A stretch of DNA of 64,000 bases from Atherinomorus stipes (lineage: Eukaryota > Chordata > Actinopteri > Atheriniformes > Atherinidae), in NCBI GenBank assembly GCA_023101725.1, contig JALJCO010001078.1:1-64000 (forward strand), in the 5' to 3' direction. Made by a program: the position numbers and the translations under genes. Shown here piece by piece: positions 1 to 8,385 of this stretch. Numbering within the stretch: the stretch's first letter is position 1; each line of letters begins with the position of its first letter. The notes beneath the pieces were generated by a model that searched no databases, was not told the DNA's origin, and worked only from the letters and a program-made list of their open reading frames with translations.

Positions 1-360
1 TTTACTTTCGGTGTGTGGAGAAGGTGCGTGGGTAAAGCGATCACACGACAAAAGGATCCTCTGAAGGAACTTTACTTGACTCCGTTAGCAGGTTGGTACA
101 TTCTCAACTGATCATCGCAGGTAATACACGGTTAGATTGTGTTGGCCTCTAACTCTGGCACAGACAGCGTTGTAGCAGTGTCCATACAGTGAGCCGAGCG
201 CCATACAATCACAGGAAAAAGAGAGGAAACCCAACAGTCTCGCGATGCAAAACGCGACTTGAACCTACGCTGCCTTCACTGACCTAACCTAGGCATGGGA
301 ATATTAAAACAAAGCAGAACACAGCATTCATAGGCCAACTAACAGCTCGACTGCCTTACA
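1..360 (-). repeat. 3' LTR of the Ty3/gypsy element, cut by window edge
   Basis: This matches 6686-7045 base for base by eye. In element sense it starts TGTAAGGC and should end GCACGACA, but the last 10 bases lie outside the window. It supplies the transcript 3' end in an intact element. I see no clear TATA box or classical poly(A) signal. Confidence 0.95.
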
Positions 361-373
361 CTACCCCCTTTAG
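361..373 (-). other. Polypurine tract
   Basis: On the element strand this reads CTAAAGGGGGTAG and directly abuts the TG of the 3' LTR. That is the expected position and composition of the plus-strand priming site in LTR retrotransposons. Confidence 0.85.
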
Positions 374-582
374 GAGTACTGAGTCCCTTCAGTACAGGTA
401 ATACAGCAAAAACTGATTAGAAATGATCACTACAATAAACTCAACTTAAAGTGACTGAAAAGCCTTAAGACATAAAACCAAAAAGGGGCCATAAAATGTA
501 AACTATAATCGTTAGATTAGCCTTAAGTGTAAACAATGAACTGTCAGCTCCTGAATGTAAACAATAAACTGTTAGCTCATAA
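374..582 (-). other. 3' untranslated segment of the Ty3/gypsy element
   Basis: This is non-coding DNA between the integrase-frame stop and the polypurine tract. It holds a perfect hairpin at 376-395 (7-bp arms GTACTGA/TCAGTAC, 6-base loop) beside the polypurine tract. It also holds a roughly 28-bp imperfect tandem duplication beginning TGTAAACAAT at about 530-582. No reading frame of note. Confidence 0.6.
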
Positions 583-3336
583 CTAATGCCTGAATCTCTC
601 TGGTTTATTGACTATGCGACCACTAGATGTTTTAACAGTCTTTTCCAAGGAGTCTGTACCACCTCGTCTTCTTCCCAGCTGGGACTCTGGACCCTTCAAC
701 ACCTCGTCTGGACCGCTGGACACCTTTCCTGGACCCATGGACACCTTGTGTGGACCGCTGGACACTGGACCCATGGACGCCTCGCCCGGACCCGTGGACG
801 CCTCGCCTGGACCCTTGGACACTGGACCCGTGGACGCCTCGCCCGGACCCGTGAGCGCCTCGCCTGGACCCTTGGACACTGGACCCGGGGACGCCTCGCC
901 CGGACCCATGGGCGCCTCGCCTGGACCCTTGGACACTGGACCCGTGGACGCCTCGCCCGGACCCGTGGACGCCTCGCCCGGATCCATGGACACCTCGCCT
1001 GGACCCTTGGACACTGGACCCGTGGACGCCTCGCCCGGACCCGTGGACGCCTCGCCCGGACCCATGGACGCCTCGCCTGGATCACCTGGCAGCGGCAGCA
1101 CTGGCACCAGGGGAACATCTTCTTCTCTTGTTTGGAAATCTGGTTCTTGGCACTGTTGCAGCAATTTACTTCTTTGACGCAAAATCCAGACTGGGATCAC
1201 TTCACTGGCATACGGCTTCAGCCTGTCGTGATGCATGATTGTGCTGTGCTTTGGGCCTTGAATCTCATACAACACAGGACCGCGGCGTGCAGAAACAATC
1301 AGGGGACCTTTCCATAGTGCTTGGAGCTTTGGGCTTAGTCCTCTCTTTTTCGTGCTGTCCTTGACAAACACCAGGTCTCCAACATCATAGGAGTGTTCTC
1401 TTGCTCGGAGGTCATACACCTTTTTCTGCCTCTCTTGTGCAGTCCGTAAGTGCTCTCTAGCCATGTTGTGGACCTCTGTTAAACCTTCCTCCAGATTGTA
1501 GAGGAAATCCACAACAGCCAGCGGGTCAGCTTTGAGTCTTATGGTACCAGACTGGATATCTTGTGGATGGTGGACCTCTCTGCCAAGCATAAGTCTGTTA
1601 GGTGTGAAACCTGTCACTGCGTGTCGTGAACTGCGGTAGGCTGCGGTGAGCAGTGCCAAATGCTCGTCCCAGTTCTTTTGGCTCTGGTTCACATAACACC
1701 GAAGCATCTGAAGCAAGGTCCTATTGAACCGTTCTACCTGCCCATTAGAGGAGGGGTGGTAGGGGGTAGTCCTGGTTTTGGTGACTTGTAGGAGCTTGCA
1801 CACATTTCGAAACAGCAAACTTTCAAAATTGCGGCCCTGATCCGTGTGCAACTCAAGGGGGGCTCCAAACCTGGCAATGAAGTCATAGACTAACCTTTTT
1901 GCTGTCGTTTCAGCACCCTGGTCAGGGACCGGAAATGCTTCGGCCCACCTTGTGAACTGATCAATAATGACAAGAATGTACTTGTTACCAGAGCTTGACA
2001 CAGGGAATGGACCGAGGATGTCGAGGTGCAGACGGTCTAGGGGTGCTCCGACTTGGTAACCTTGCAGTCTTGCTCTTTTTGTTGGTCCTGTAGTCTTGCA
2101 TGCACTGCACTGAGGACACCTCTTGACAAACAGGTGAACATCTCCGCCCATTCCATACCAGTGGTACTTTTGACGTACACGCTCTAGGGTTTTGGCTTCT
2201 CCCAGGTGACCAGAGTATGGAGGGTCGTGGCATGACTGGAGGATTTGCTTCTGCATGGATGCTGGAAGTAATAGTAGCAAAGATGGGTGCTGGTCTCCAA
2301 CTTTCTCCCAGGAGTAGTAGAGGACTCCTTGTCTTAGAGTGACTTGGGGCCAGCAGAGCCAAAATTTCCTTACTGCAGGGCTCTCAAGCATCACTTCATC
2401 TCTGGTGGGGAGAGTTCCTGTTTCCTTCCATGAGTGAAGGATGGTGAGGACAGGATCTGCTTTCTGGTATGTGGCCAGTTGTTCAGGGCTAAGTGACTCA
2501 AGCCAGTTAACTTCTGGGCTATCCAGCAAGGATGCAGATGACTGATTTTCTCCTGACTGAGTGTCACCACTGACTGTGTCCTTTTGGGGCTCAATGCACC
2601 TTACAGCTAGCGGCACAACGTCGTCGACATCCTCTTCAAACTTGGCCCACTGCTCGTGAACTCTCTGGCAGTACTTGCACCCTCTGCATGGCAGATCTGA
2701 AAGGTTGACTCCCGCTTGGTAACAGTCACATGTGTGGGCATCTTGTCCAGGCAGCCGCGACATTGCGTCTGCATTAGCGTGTTGCTTACCAGCTCGATGT
2801 TCAATGTTGAAATCATACTGACTCAGCTCTTCCAGCCAGCGGGCTAGTTGTCCTTCAGGGCATTTAAATCTGAAAAGCCAAGTGAGACTATCATGGTCGG
2901 TCCGCAGAAGGAATTTTCTCCCTAGTAGATAGTGGCGGAACTGGCGAGTGAAACGAACAACGGCAAGTAACTCTCGACGGGTGACGCAGTACCTTTGTTG
3001 AGCTGGTGAAAGGTGACTGCTGGCATAGGTCAGGACTCGTTCTTCTCCCCACTGGACTTGCGACAGGACAGCTCCAACACTGCTGTTTGAGGCGTCCGTA
3101 TCAAGGATGAACTTGCCTTCAGCATGAGGGTACCCCAACACAGGTGCAGTGGTCAGTTTTTCTTTGAGCTTTGTAAAAGCAGCTTGGTGCTCATCAGTCC
3201 ACAGGAACACAGTCCCCTTTTTGAGAAGGCTGTAGAGGGGCTTTGCTAGCTCTGCAAAACTTGGAACAAACTTGCGGTAGTAGTTACATAGCCCAAGGAA
3301 GGCTTGTAGCTCTTGCAAGTTGTTGGGGGGTTCCAC
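583..3336 (-). CDS. pol: pol part 2: RNase H, integrase and repetitive tail
   Basis: This 917-codon open frame continues pol in a different frame from 3246-6341. It opens at a GTG, which is only where the frame becomes visible and not a credible start. Residues 1-200 are the RT connection and RNase H, with acidic residues at D81 (TDAS), E122 (RELLAVV) and D147 (TDHDS). About residues 370-410 form the integrase zinc-binding region with H370, H377, C407 and C410. The integrase core has D439 (LHLDILG), D499 (HTDQG) and E535 (NGQVERF), the D,D35E spacing of active integrases. About residues 670-705 resemble a GPY/F-type C-terminal module (LWKGP). Residues from about 753 to 881 are six-residue repeats of GPGEAS type, unusual for this family. 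The frame ends KPERFRH then TAG. All catalytic residues are present, so the frame break is the only visible defect in this part. Confidence 0.93.
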   Translation of the reverse strand: MEPPNNLQELQAFLGLCNYYRKFVPSFAELAKPLYSLLKKGTVFLWTDEHQAAFTKLKEKLTTAPVLGYPHAEGKFILDTDASNSSVGAVLSQVQWGEERVLTYASSHLSPAQQRYCVTRRELLAVVRFTRQFRHYLLGRKFLLRTDHDSLTWLFRFKCPEGQLARWLEELSQYDFNIEHRAGKQHANADAMSRLPGQDAHTCDCYQAGVNLSDLPCRGCKYCQRVHEQWAKFEEDVDDVVPLAVRCIEPQKDTVSGDTQSGENQSSASLLDSPEVNWLESLSPEQLATYQKADPVLTILHSWKETGTLPTRDEVMLESPAVRKFWLCWPQVTLRQGVLYYSWEKVGDQHPSLLLLLPASMQKQILQSCHDPPYSGHLGEAKTLERVRQKYHWYGMGGDVHLFVKRCPQCSACKTTGPTKRARLQGYQVGAPLDRLHLDILGPFPVSSSGNKYILVIIDQFTRWAEAFPVPDQGAETTAKRLVYDFIARFGAPLELHTDQGRNFESLLFRNVCKLLQVTKTRTTPYHPSSNGQVERFNRTLLQMLRCYVNQSQKNWDEHLALLTAAYRSSRHAVTGFTPNRLMLGREVHHPQDIQSGTIRLKADPLAVVDFLYNLEEGLTEVHNMAREHLRTAQERQKKVYDLRAREHSYDVGDLVFVKDSTKKRGLSPKLQALWKGPLIVSARRGPVLYEIQGPKHSTIMHHDRLKPYASEVIPVWILRQRSKLLQQCQEPDFQTREEDVPLVPVLPLPGDPGEASMGPGEASTGPGEASTGPVSKGPGEVSMDPGEASTGPGEASTGPVSKGPGEAPMGPGEASPGPVSKGPGEALTGPGEASTGPVSKGPGEASTGPGEASMGPVSSGPHKVSMGPGKVSSGPDEVLKGPESQLGRRRGGTDSLEKTVKTSSGRIVNKPERFRH
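690..1080 (-). repeat. Coding tandem repeat (GPGEAS-type) in pol tail
   Basis: An 18-bp unit coding for six residues (GPGEAS or GPVSK variants) repeats across about 390 bp, with a higher-order period near 57 bp. The period is a multiple of three, so several frames on both strands stay open here. Those overlapping frames are by-products of the repeat and not genes. The tail lies downstream of all catalytic domains. Confidence 0.9.
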
Positions 3337-6300
3337 AGCTGTACATCTTTGACAAGAGCTGGATTTGGTCGTATTCCTTCACCACTCACAATGTGGCCCA
3401 GGAAGAGAACTGATTCCTGGAGCAGGTGACATTTTGATGGCTTTAGCTTTAGTCCATAGTTTTGGAACCTCTGAAAAACTTGTTCAAGCCGATCCAAGCT
3501 TTGGTCTACTCCAGTACCAATGATGATGACATCATCCAGGTAGATGAGGAGGGTTTCCCACTGGAGGCCTCTGAGGACAAGCTCCATTGCTCTCTGGAAA
3601 GTACTCGGCGCGTTGCAGAGGCCAAATGGCATTCGGGTGTATTCATAAAGGCCCCATTTAGTGACAAACGCCGTCTTTTCACGATCCTTGCCGTCTACCG
3701 CAATCTGCCAGTAGCCAGACTGCAGATCGAGAGTAGAAAACATGGTGGCTCCACCGACAACATCAAGACATTCTTCAATCTGAGGTAGCGGATAAGCATC
3801 CTTGATGGTCAGACGGTTCAAACTACGATAGTCTACGCACCACCGTACTCCTCCATCTTTTTTACGCACTAGAACCACTGGAGAAGCCCATTCAGATGCT
3901 GATGGCGTGACTACACCTGCTTCTAGCATGGTCTTAAGGTGTGCTTCCTCCTCACCTTGAAATCCAAGAGGAGTTCTTCTCACTGGCTGGCGTACAGGCC
4001 TAGCAAACCCGGTGTCTATCTTGTGAGCAACAGCAGACATGTAACCAAGGTCAGAGTCATTTTTGGCAAAGATGGACTGGTACATTATCAGGAGTTGGAT
4101 GAACCTCTGTTGTTGCTCCTCACTGAGAGTTTCACTTGTAGCAGCAGCCAGACTTTGAAGATGCTCAGGAATGTCAGAGATTGTTGCAACTCTTCCCACC
4201 ACCAGAGATGGCGCAGTGTCTCCTGCATGACAATGCGTTGCACTTTGTTTTGATGCACCTGAGGTTTCAGGATAAGCTTCGACTAGGACCCCGAGACATG
4301 CTCCTCTTGGTAGGGCTGCACCTGTGGTTGAGAAATTGCACACCCTGATTGGTACTCTTTTTTCCATAGTGACAAGGACACTTCCGGAGGTTACATTGTC
4401 TGTAATGTGTAAAGGCTCCAGCACAGCCGTAACTCCCGGTCTCGGGTCCTCCACCTCACCCCATACAACACATTCAGATATGGCTGGGATGGTTGTGGCT
4501 TTTCCAAGAGTTACTCTAGTCACAGAGTGATCTGATCCACTGTCCTGCACAATTTTTGAGGGCACAAGTTCACTGCCAATGAAAACTTTGCCACTGGTAA
4601 ATATGACAACGTCATGAGCCCTCATCAGGTCTAAGCCAAGGAGGACAGAGTCTCTTATCGGGGCTACATGCACTTCCCAGTTAATAGATCTGGATCCAAT
4701 CTGAAAGGCGACGGTGAGTCCACGTCTAGCTTTCATGCCGTCTCCAAGTCCTGCATTCAGTAAATAGGTCTGGTGTAGGTCTGCAGATGCTGCATCGTCC
4801 TTCAGGATACTTTGATACAGTTCCTCCGAAATCACAGTTGTTTGAGCTCCGGTGTCTGCCACGGCTTGCGTTGGAATGCCATTTATGGTCAGAGAAATTT
4901 GTAAGCTCTCACCTCTCTTCTTGGTGCAGCCAATCTGCCGGCCTTGTAACTGGGGATCTGAGTTGCAGACGCCAACTGACTGTAGCAGGTAATCTGTATG
5001 CCTGTCACCATGGCTACGTGCAGCCACAGGGCTGTTTGGCCTAACACAGTCTTTTCTGAAATGTCCTGTTTCCCCACATTTAAAGCAGGGGCCAGCTGCT
5101 CCACGATTTGGGCTTGGTGTTTGAGAGCGTCCTCTATTTGGTTGTATCTGTCGGTGACTTTGTTTTTCTTCTGGTACAAAGCTCTGAGCTGCTTGGGGCT
5201 GTGGTGCTCTTGAATTTGTAAGCTGGAGATTCTCGACCTGCAGCTGTAGATTTCCCACTGTTTTAACAAGACCCTTCACTTGATCCATTAGTGCAGCAAA
5301 CTGGTCAGCTGTAACATACTGAGGGGCCTGGACCCTGCGGGACATTGTGGCAGCGTCCTCACATGGGTCTCCTTCATCAACCCATGAGATACGTCTTGCT
5401 CTGTTCTTTATTTCAGTGTCACGGCCCACAGTAGCTTTGAAGTTATGTTCATGAGCCTCCACAAACTTTTGAGCTTCGACAAGGGAGCTTGGGTCACGAT
5501 TCATGACTTCATAAGCCACCTTTTGGTTTCGTAAGCCCTTGAGAAAAGCATCAGTTGCAAGTTGGTCTTGCAGATGGAGATCGACTCCTGAGTATGCCAT
5601 TGTGATAAGGCGTCTCACCTCCTCTGCAAACTCAGCTGATGTCTCTCGCCCTTGTCGGAGTTCTCCAAGCTTCCTTCTTAAGGTGGTAGGGGGATCTTTA
5701 TTGCCAAAACGTTGAGCAAGTTGTTCTACCAGAAGGACATAATCTTCCCTTGTGCGCTCTGGTAGTGAGCAGACATACCGCACCGCAGCTCCTCTTAAAC
5801 ATTCATGCAGCCTGTCCACTCTTTCTATAGCACTCCACCCATATTTCCTTGCTTGACGTTCAAACGGCATCAAAAAAGAGTCCCAATCCTCATTCCCATC
5901 AAACGTGGCTAATTTAGGCCTCTGGGGTTCTGGCAATGTGTTGTAATAGGCTCCAGTATTATTTTGTCTTCTGTCATCATGGTATGTAAGCATGTGTTGG
6001 TTTCCACGCTCAGTATCTCTAGTCTCCCTGCGTCTGTTGTCAGGCTCTGGCGTTGTAGTCCGTCGTGGTGGACCTGAGCTGCGAGATCTTTGGTTTATGA
6101 CCTCCAGTTCAGCTGCAAAGGCAGCATGATCTCTTGGTCTAGTTGTCACATCCGAGGGTGCACTTGGTTCAGGTACATGTCGTTCTCTCGTAGGCTGCAT
6201 TGAGATTATGTTTTCTCCCCCACTGGCAGTAGAGAGTGATGGTGGGGTTTGCTGTGCAGCTGATTGTCCTGTTATGTGTGAAAGGACAGGGGCCAACATC

Positions 6301-6341
6301 ATTTGGAGGTTTCTAGCTTGTTGATTTTGATTTTCCAACAC
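3246..6341 (-). CDS. gag-pol: gag-pol part 1: gag, zinc knuckle, protease, RT
   Basis: A 1031-codon frame counted from a GTG at 6341. The frame is open upstream to a TGA at 6405-6407 without an ATG, so the true start is elsewhere. The nearest ATG (6410-6412) is in another frame. The N-terminal ~400 residues are gag-like, with a capsid-type segment after LATFDGNEDWDSF near residue 145. A CCHC zinc knuckle (CFKCGETGHFRKDC) lies near residues 418-431. The aspartic protease motif ADTGAQ is near 494. Reverse transcriptase runs from about 770, with LDLQSGYWQI and the YLDD active site at about 934-937. Gag and pol share one frame, without the gag-pol frameshift seen in many retroelements. After IRPNPALVKDVQLWNPP the frame leaves the conserved path at a six-C run and stops about 30 codons later. 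The rest of pol continues in the frame ending at 583. Confidence 0.94.
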   Translation of the reverse strand: MLENQNQQARNLQMMLAPVLSHITGQSAAQQTPPSLSTASGGENIISMQPTRERHVPEPSAPSDVTTRPRDHAAFAAELEVINQRSRSSGPPRRTTTPEPDNRRRETRDTERGNQHMLTYHDDRRQNNTGAYYNTLPEPQRPKLATFDGNEDWDSFLMPFERQARKYGWSAIERVDRLHECLRGAAVRYVCSLPERTREDYVLLVEQLAQRFGNKDPPTTLRRKLGELRQGRETSAEFAEEVRRLITMAYSGVDLHLQDQLATDAFLKGLRNQKVAYEVMNRDPSSLVEAQKFVEAHEHNFKATVGRDTEIKNRARRISWVDEGDPCEDAATMSRRVQAPQYVTADQFAALMDQVKGLVKTVGNLQLQVENLQLTNSRAPQPQAAQSFVPEEKQSHRQIQPNRGRSQTPSPNRGAAGPCFKCGETGHFRKDCVRPNSPVAARSHGDRHTDYLLQSVGVCNSDPQLQGRQIGCTKKRGESLQISLTINGIPTQAVADTGAQTTVISEELYQSILKDDAASADLHQTYLLNAGLGDGMKARRGLTVAFQIGSRSINWEVHVAPIRDSVLLGLDLMRAHDVVIFTSGKVFIGSELVPSKIVQDSGSDHSVTRVTLGKATTIPAISECVVWGEVEDPRPGVTAVLEPLHITDNVTSGSVLVTMEKRVPIRVCNFSTTGAALPRGACLGVLVEAYPETSGASKQSATHCHAGDTAPSLVVGRVATISDIPEHLQSLAAATSETLSEEQQQRFIQLLIMYQSIFAKNDSDLGYMSAVAHKIDTGFARPVRQPVRRTPLGFQGEEEAHLKTMLEAGVVTPSASEWASPVVLVRKKDGGVRWCVDYRSLNRLTIKDAYPLPQIEECLDVVGGATMFSTLDLQSGYWQIAVDGKDREKTAFVTKWGLYEYTRMPFGLCNAPSTFQRAMELVLRGLQWETLLIYLDDVIIIGTGVDQSLDRLEQVFQRFQNYGLKLKPSKCHLLQESVLFLGHIVSGEGIRPNPALVKDVQLWNPPTTCKSYKPSLGYVTTTASLFQVLQS

Positions 6342-6373
6342 AGCTTGTAACCATTTGGGAGCAGTTTCTTTAT

Positions 6374-6657
6374 CTGGGGGCCTGATGTTGCACCTTGTAG
6401 CTCCTCAGTCATTTTATTTTCATTCGCTTTCTTTTGTTGTGTACTTCCTGCTGTGCTTTTATTGTGGAGGGCGAACCGGAAGTTGCGCGTGGCGACGCTG
6501 CAGCAGCTTGACGATTGTTTACTTTTAACACGTCCTCTTTTCTACTCTCACCAACGGCAGTTACGAACTGTAACGTGGCTTCCAGTTTTTTGTTAGTTCA
6601 GGATGCATCCGGATAAAGTCTTTTTGATGGTATTCACTCACGTTATGCTGTAGATAT
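6374..6657 (-). other. 5' leader and probable gag initiation region
   Basis: This lies between the primer-binding site and the open gag frame. An ATG at 6410-6412 (element strand) opens a short frame whose first codons run up to a five-C run (6376-6380). Beyond that run, gag-like sequence continues in the frame of 3246-6341. I infer that this ATG is the ancestral gag start and that a one-base offset in the C-run now separates it from gag. The remaining leader to 6657 shows no other coding signal. Confidence 0.6.
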
Positions 6658-6673
6658 CCCACTTCTGACACCA
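6658..6673 (-). other. Primer-binding site (tRNA-Leu type)
   Basis: On the element strand this reads TGGTGTCAGAAGTGGG, two bases inside the 5' LTR. From knowledge of vertebrate tRNAs, it is complementary to the 3' end of a tRNA-Leu (CAA-type acceptor end plus CCA). This identifies the minus-strand primer and fixes the orientation of the element. Confidence 0.85.
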
Positions 6674-6675
6674 GT

Positions 6676-7045
6676 TGTCGTGCTTTTTACTTTCGGTGTG
6701 TGGAGAAGGTGCGTGGGTAAAGCGATCACACGACAAAAGGATCCTCTGAAGGAACTTTACTTGACTCCGTTAGCAGGTTGGTACATTCTCAACTGATCAT
6801 CGCAGGTAATACACGGTTAGATTGTGTTGGCCTCTAACTCTGGCACAGACAGCGTTGTAGCAGTGTCCATACAGTGAGCCGAGCGCCATACAATCACAGG
6901 AAAAAGAGAGGAAACCCAACAGTCTCGCGATGCAAAACGCGACTTGAACCTACGCTGCCTTCACTGACCTAACCTAGGCATGGGAATATTAAAACAAAGC
7001 AGAACACAGCATTCATAGGCCAACTAACAGCTCGACTGCCTTACA
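6676..7045 (-). repeat. 5' LTR of the Ty3/gypsy element
   Basis: A 370-bp LTR, complete, with TG...CA ends (TGTAAGGC to GCACGACA on the element strand). It should hold the promoter. No obvious TATA box is visible. It is identical by eye to the left LTR across the shared 360 bases. Confidence 0.95.
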
Positions 7046-7078
7046 ATATATATCATTTTCATCTCATATATTTATAAT

Positions 7079-7290
7079 TTATCTTTTTGGATTAGTTGTT
7101 ATTTATTTATTTTATGTTAAATTGTACTTTAATTAATTGCAGTCTTTCTTTTTTCAGATTTTTTTCTGATATTTACTTAGTTTTTAATTGTATATTCAGG
7201 CATTGAGGAGTTAAACCATTAATCTTTGTTGAGATTAAATGTTTTGTGTACATGTTTGGATGCTGATTAATAAGTTTATAGCTCCTTAAA
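7079..7290. repeat. Diverged direct repeat, copy A
   Basis: An AT-rich segment that recurs at 8210-8385. Shared blocks include GGATTAGTTGTTATT, AATTGTACTTTA, GAGTTAAA(C/T)CATTAATC and GTACATGTTTGGATGCTGAT. Copy A carries about 35 extra bases (TTTCTTTTTTCAG and following) not present in copy B. It may be two copies of one transposon end or an old local duplication. Confidence 0.75.
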
Positions 7291-7439
7291 TTGGCTACGT
7301 TTTTCTGAAACGCAATATGATATTGCAATTAAAAAGAAAAAAAAAACAAACAAAAAAAAACCCTGTATTTCACTGTTACTCATTAGGAACATACTGTATG
7401 TGAAAGACATGGAAACCACACATTTTAAGAAACCTAAAA

Positions 7440-7790
7440 TATATGTGGTTTTGTATGGTCCCATTTTTACATGGAAAATATAAATTCACATGGGTTCCAC
7501 ATGTAAGCCCATAGATTTGACATGTTTATATGAAGTTTCCTAGACTTCACATGCGATTATACAGGTTTGTATGGGAAGAGTTTCTCATGTGATTCTCTAG
7601 ATTTCTCGTGTGGAAATTTATTTGGATTTCAAATGTGATTGTGGGGGTTATCTATGGGAGTTTACAAAAAGTTTCACATGATTATATGCATTTCACATCA
7701 GTTTACATGTGACCATACGGGTTTAACAAAGAAATTTACATGGGTTTCACATGTACAGTAGTGCGACAAAACCCACAGATTTAAGTGTAT
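7440..7790. repeat. Degenerate CACATG-rich repeat
   Basis: About 350 bp with many scattered copies of TTTCACATG, ACATGTG and CATGGGTTTCACATG-like words, spaced 20-40 bases apart and in both senses. It looks like a decayed minisatellite or satellite-like interspersed repeat. No coding potential. Confidence 0.6.
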
Positions 7791-7948
7791 TATACAATGT
7801 ATGTGTTCCAATGTCTCTCTTGTTGCATATTAGTAAAACCACAAGTGGGAAACACATGTAGTGTCATGTGGTGTAAGAATGTGTCCTACACCTGATTTAT
7901 GATGGTTTATCCTAAATTAAGCGTGTACATTTTTTTTACCATGCACAG

Positions 7949-8079
7949 CAGTGTTGTAGTCAAGACCACCAAGACCAAGACATTACCGAGACCAAGACAT
8001 CACCCAGTCTTGAGCAACGTCTTGGTCTTGGTCCCTGGTCTCGGACGTGTCTTGGTCATGTGGTCTTGACAACAACATT
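7949..8079. mobile_element. Short palindromic MITE-like repeat
   Basis: The outer ends are inverted copies: AGTGTTGTAGTCAAGACCAC on the left and, on the opposite strand, AATGTTGTTGTCAAGACCAC on the right. The interior is rich in CAAGACC/GGTCTTG words. This is a type commonly dispersed in fish genomes. I could not define a clean target duplication. Confidence 0.65.
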
Positions 8080-8209
8080 AGTGTACAGTACTTGAAAGAT
8101 TAAAAAACATAACCTCAAGAAGTACAGTAGATCTGTACTCATCCATAATAAACAAAATGCTTTTTGACAAAAAAAAAACAAAAACAAAAAAAAAAACAAA
8201 ACAAAAAAA

Positions 8210-8385
8210 CATTTATCTTTATGGATTAGTTGTTATTAATTCATTTTAAGATAAAAATTGTACTTTATTAAATTGTAGTCTTTTTAATTGCACATTAAGG
8301 CATTAAGGAGTTAAATCATTAATCATTGTTGACACAAAATGTTTTTTGTACATGTTTGGATGCTGATTAATAAAAGTTTATAGAA
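8210..8385. repeat. Diverged direct repeat, copy B
   Basis: Second copy of the segment at 7079-7290, in the same orientation about 1.1 kb away. It is preceded by an A-rich stretch (8168-8206) that could be an old poly(A)-like tail or a simple repeat. It ends at ATGCTGATTAATAAAAGTTTATAG. Confidence 0.75.

Larger units (their letters stand above)
1..7045 (-). mobile_element. Ty3/gypsy LTR retrotransposon, near full length
   Basis: Seen: a direct repeat bounds the element (1-360 and 6676-7045). A primer-binding site lies next to the right copy and a polypurine tract next to the left copy. Two long minus-strand frames carry gag, protease, reverse transcriptase, RNase H and integrase in that order, which is the Ty3/gypsy order. 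The left LTR lacks its outermost 10 bases because the window starts inside it, so the target-site duplication cannot be checked. The right flank begins ATATA. The two LTRs read identical over the 360 bases compared, so the insertion is recent. The coding frame is offset at two C-runs (3325-3330 and 6376-6380), so this copy as written cannot make the whole polyprotein. It lies about 12.5 kb downstream of, and in the same orientation as, the nkain2-like exons. Confidence 0.96.

Noticed and set aside
586..1317. Long plus-strand open frames (243 and 189 codons) rich in repeated residues
   Set aside because: They lie opposite the coding tandem repeat of pol. A repeat period divisible by three keeps extra frames open. 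No independent domain or start context.
3462..5269. Several plus- and minus-strand frames of 60-130 codons inside gag-pol
   Set aside because: Shadows of the retrotransposon coding frames without domains of their own.
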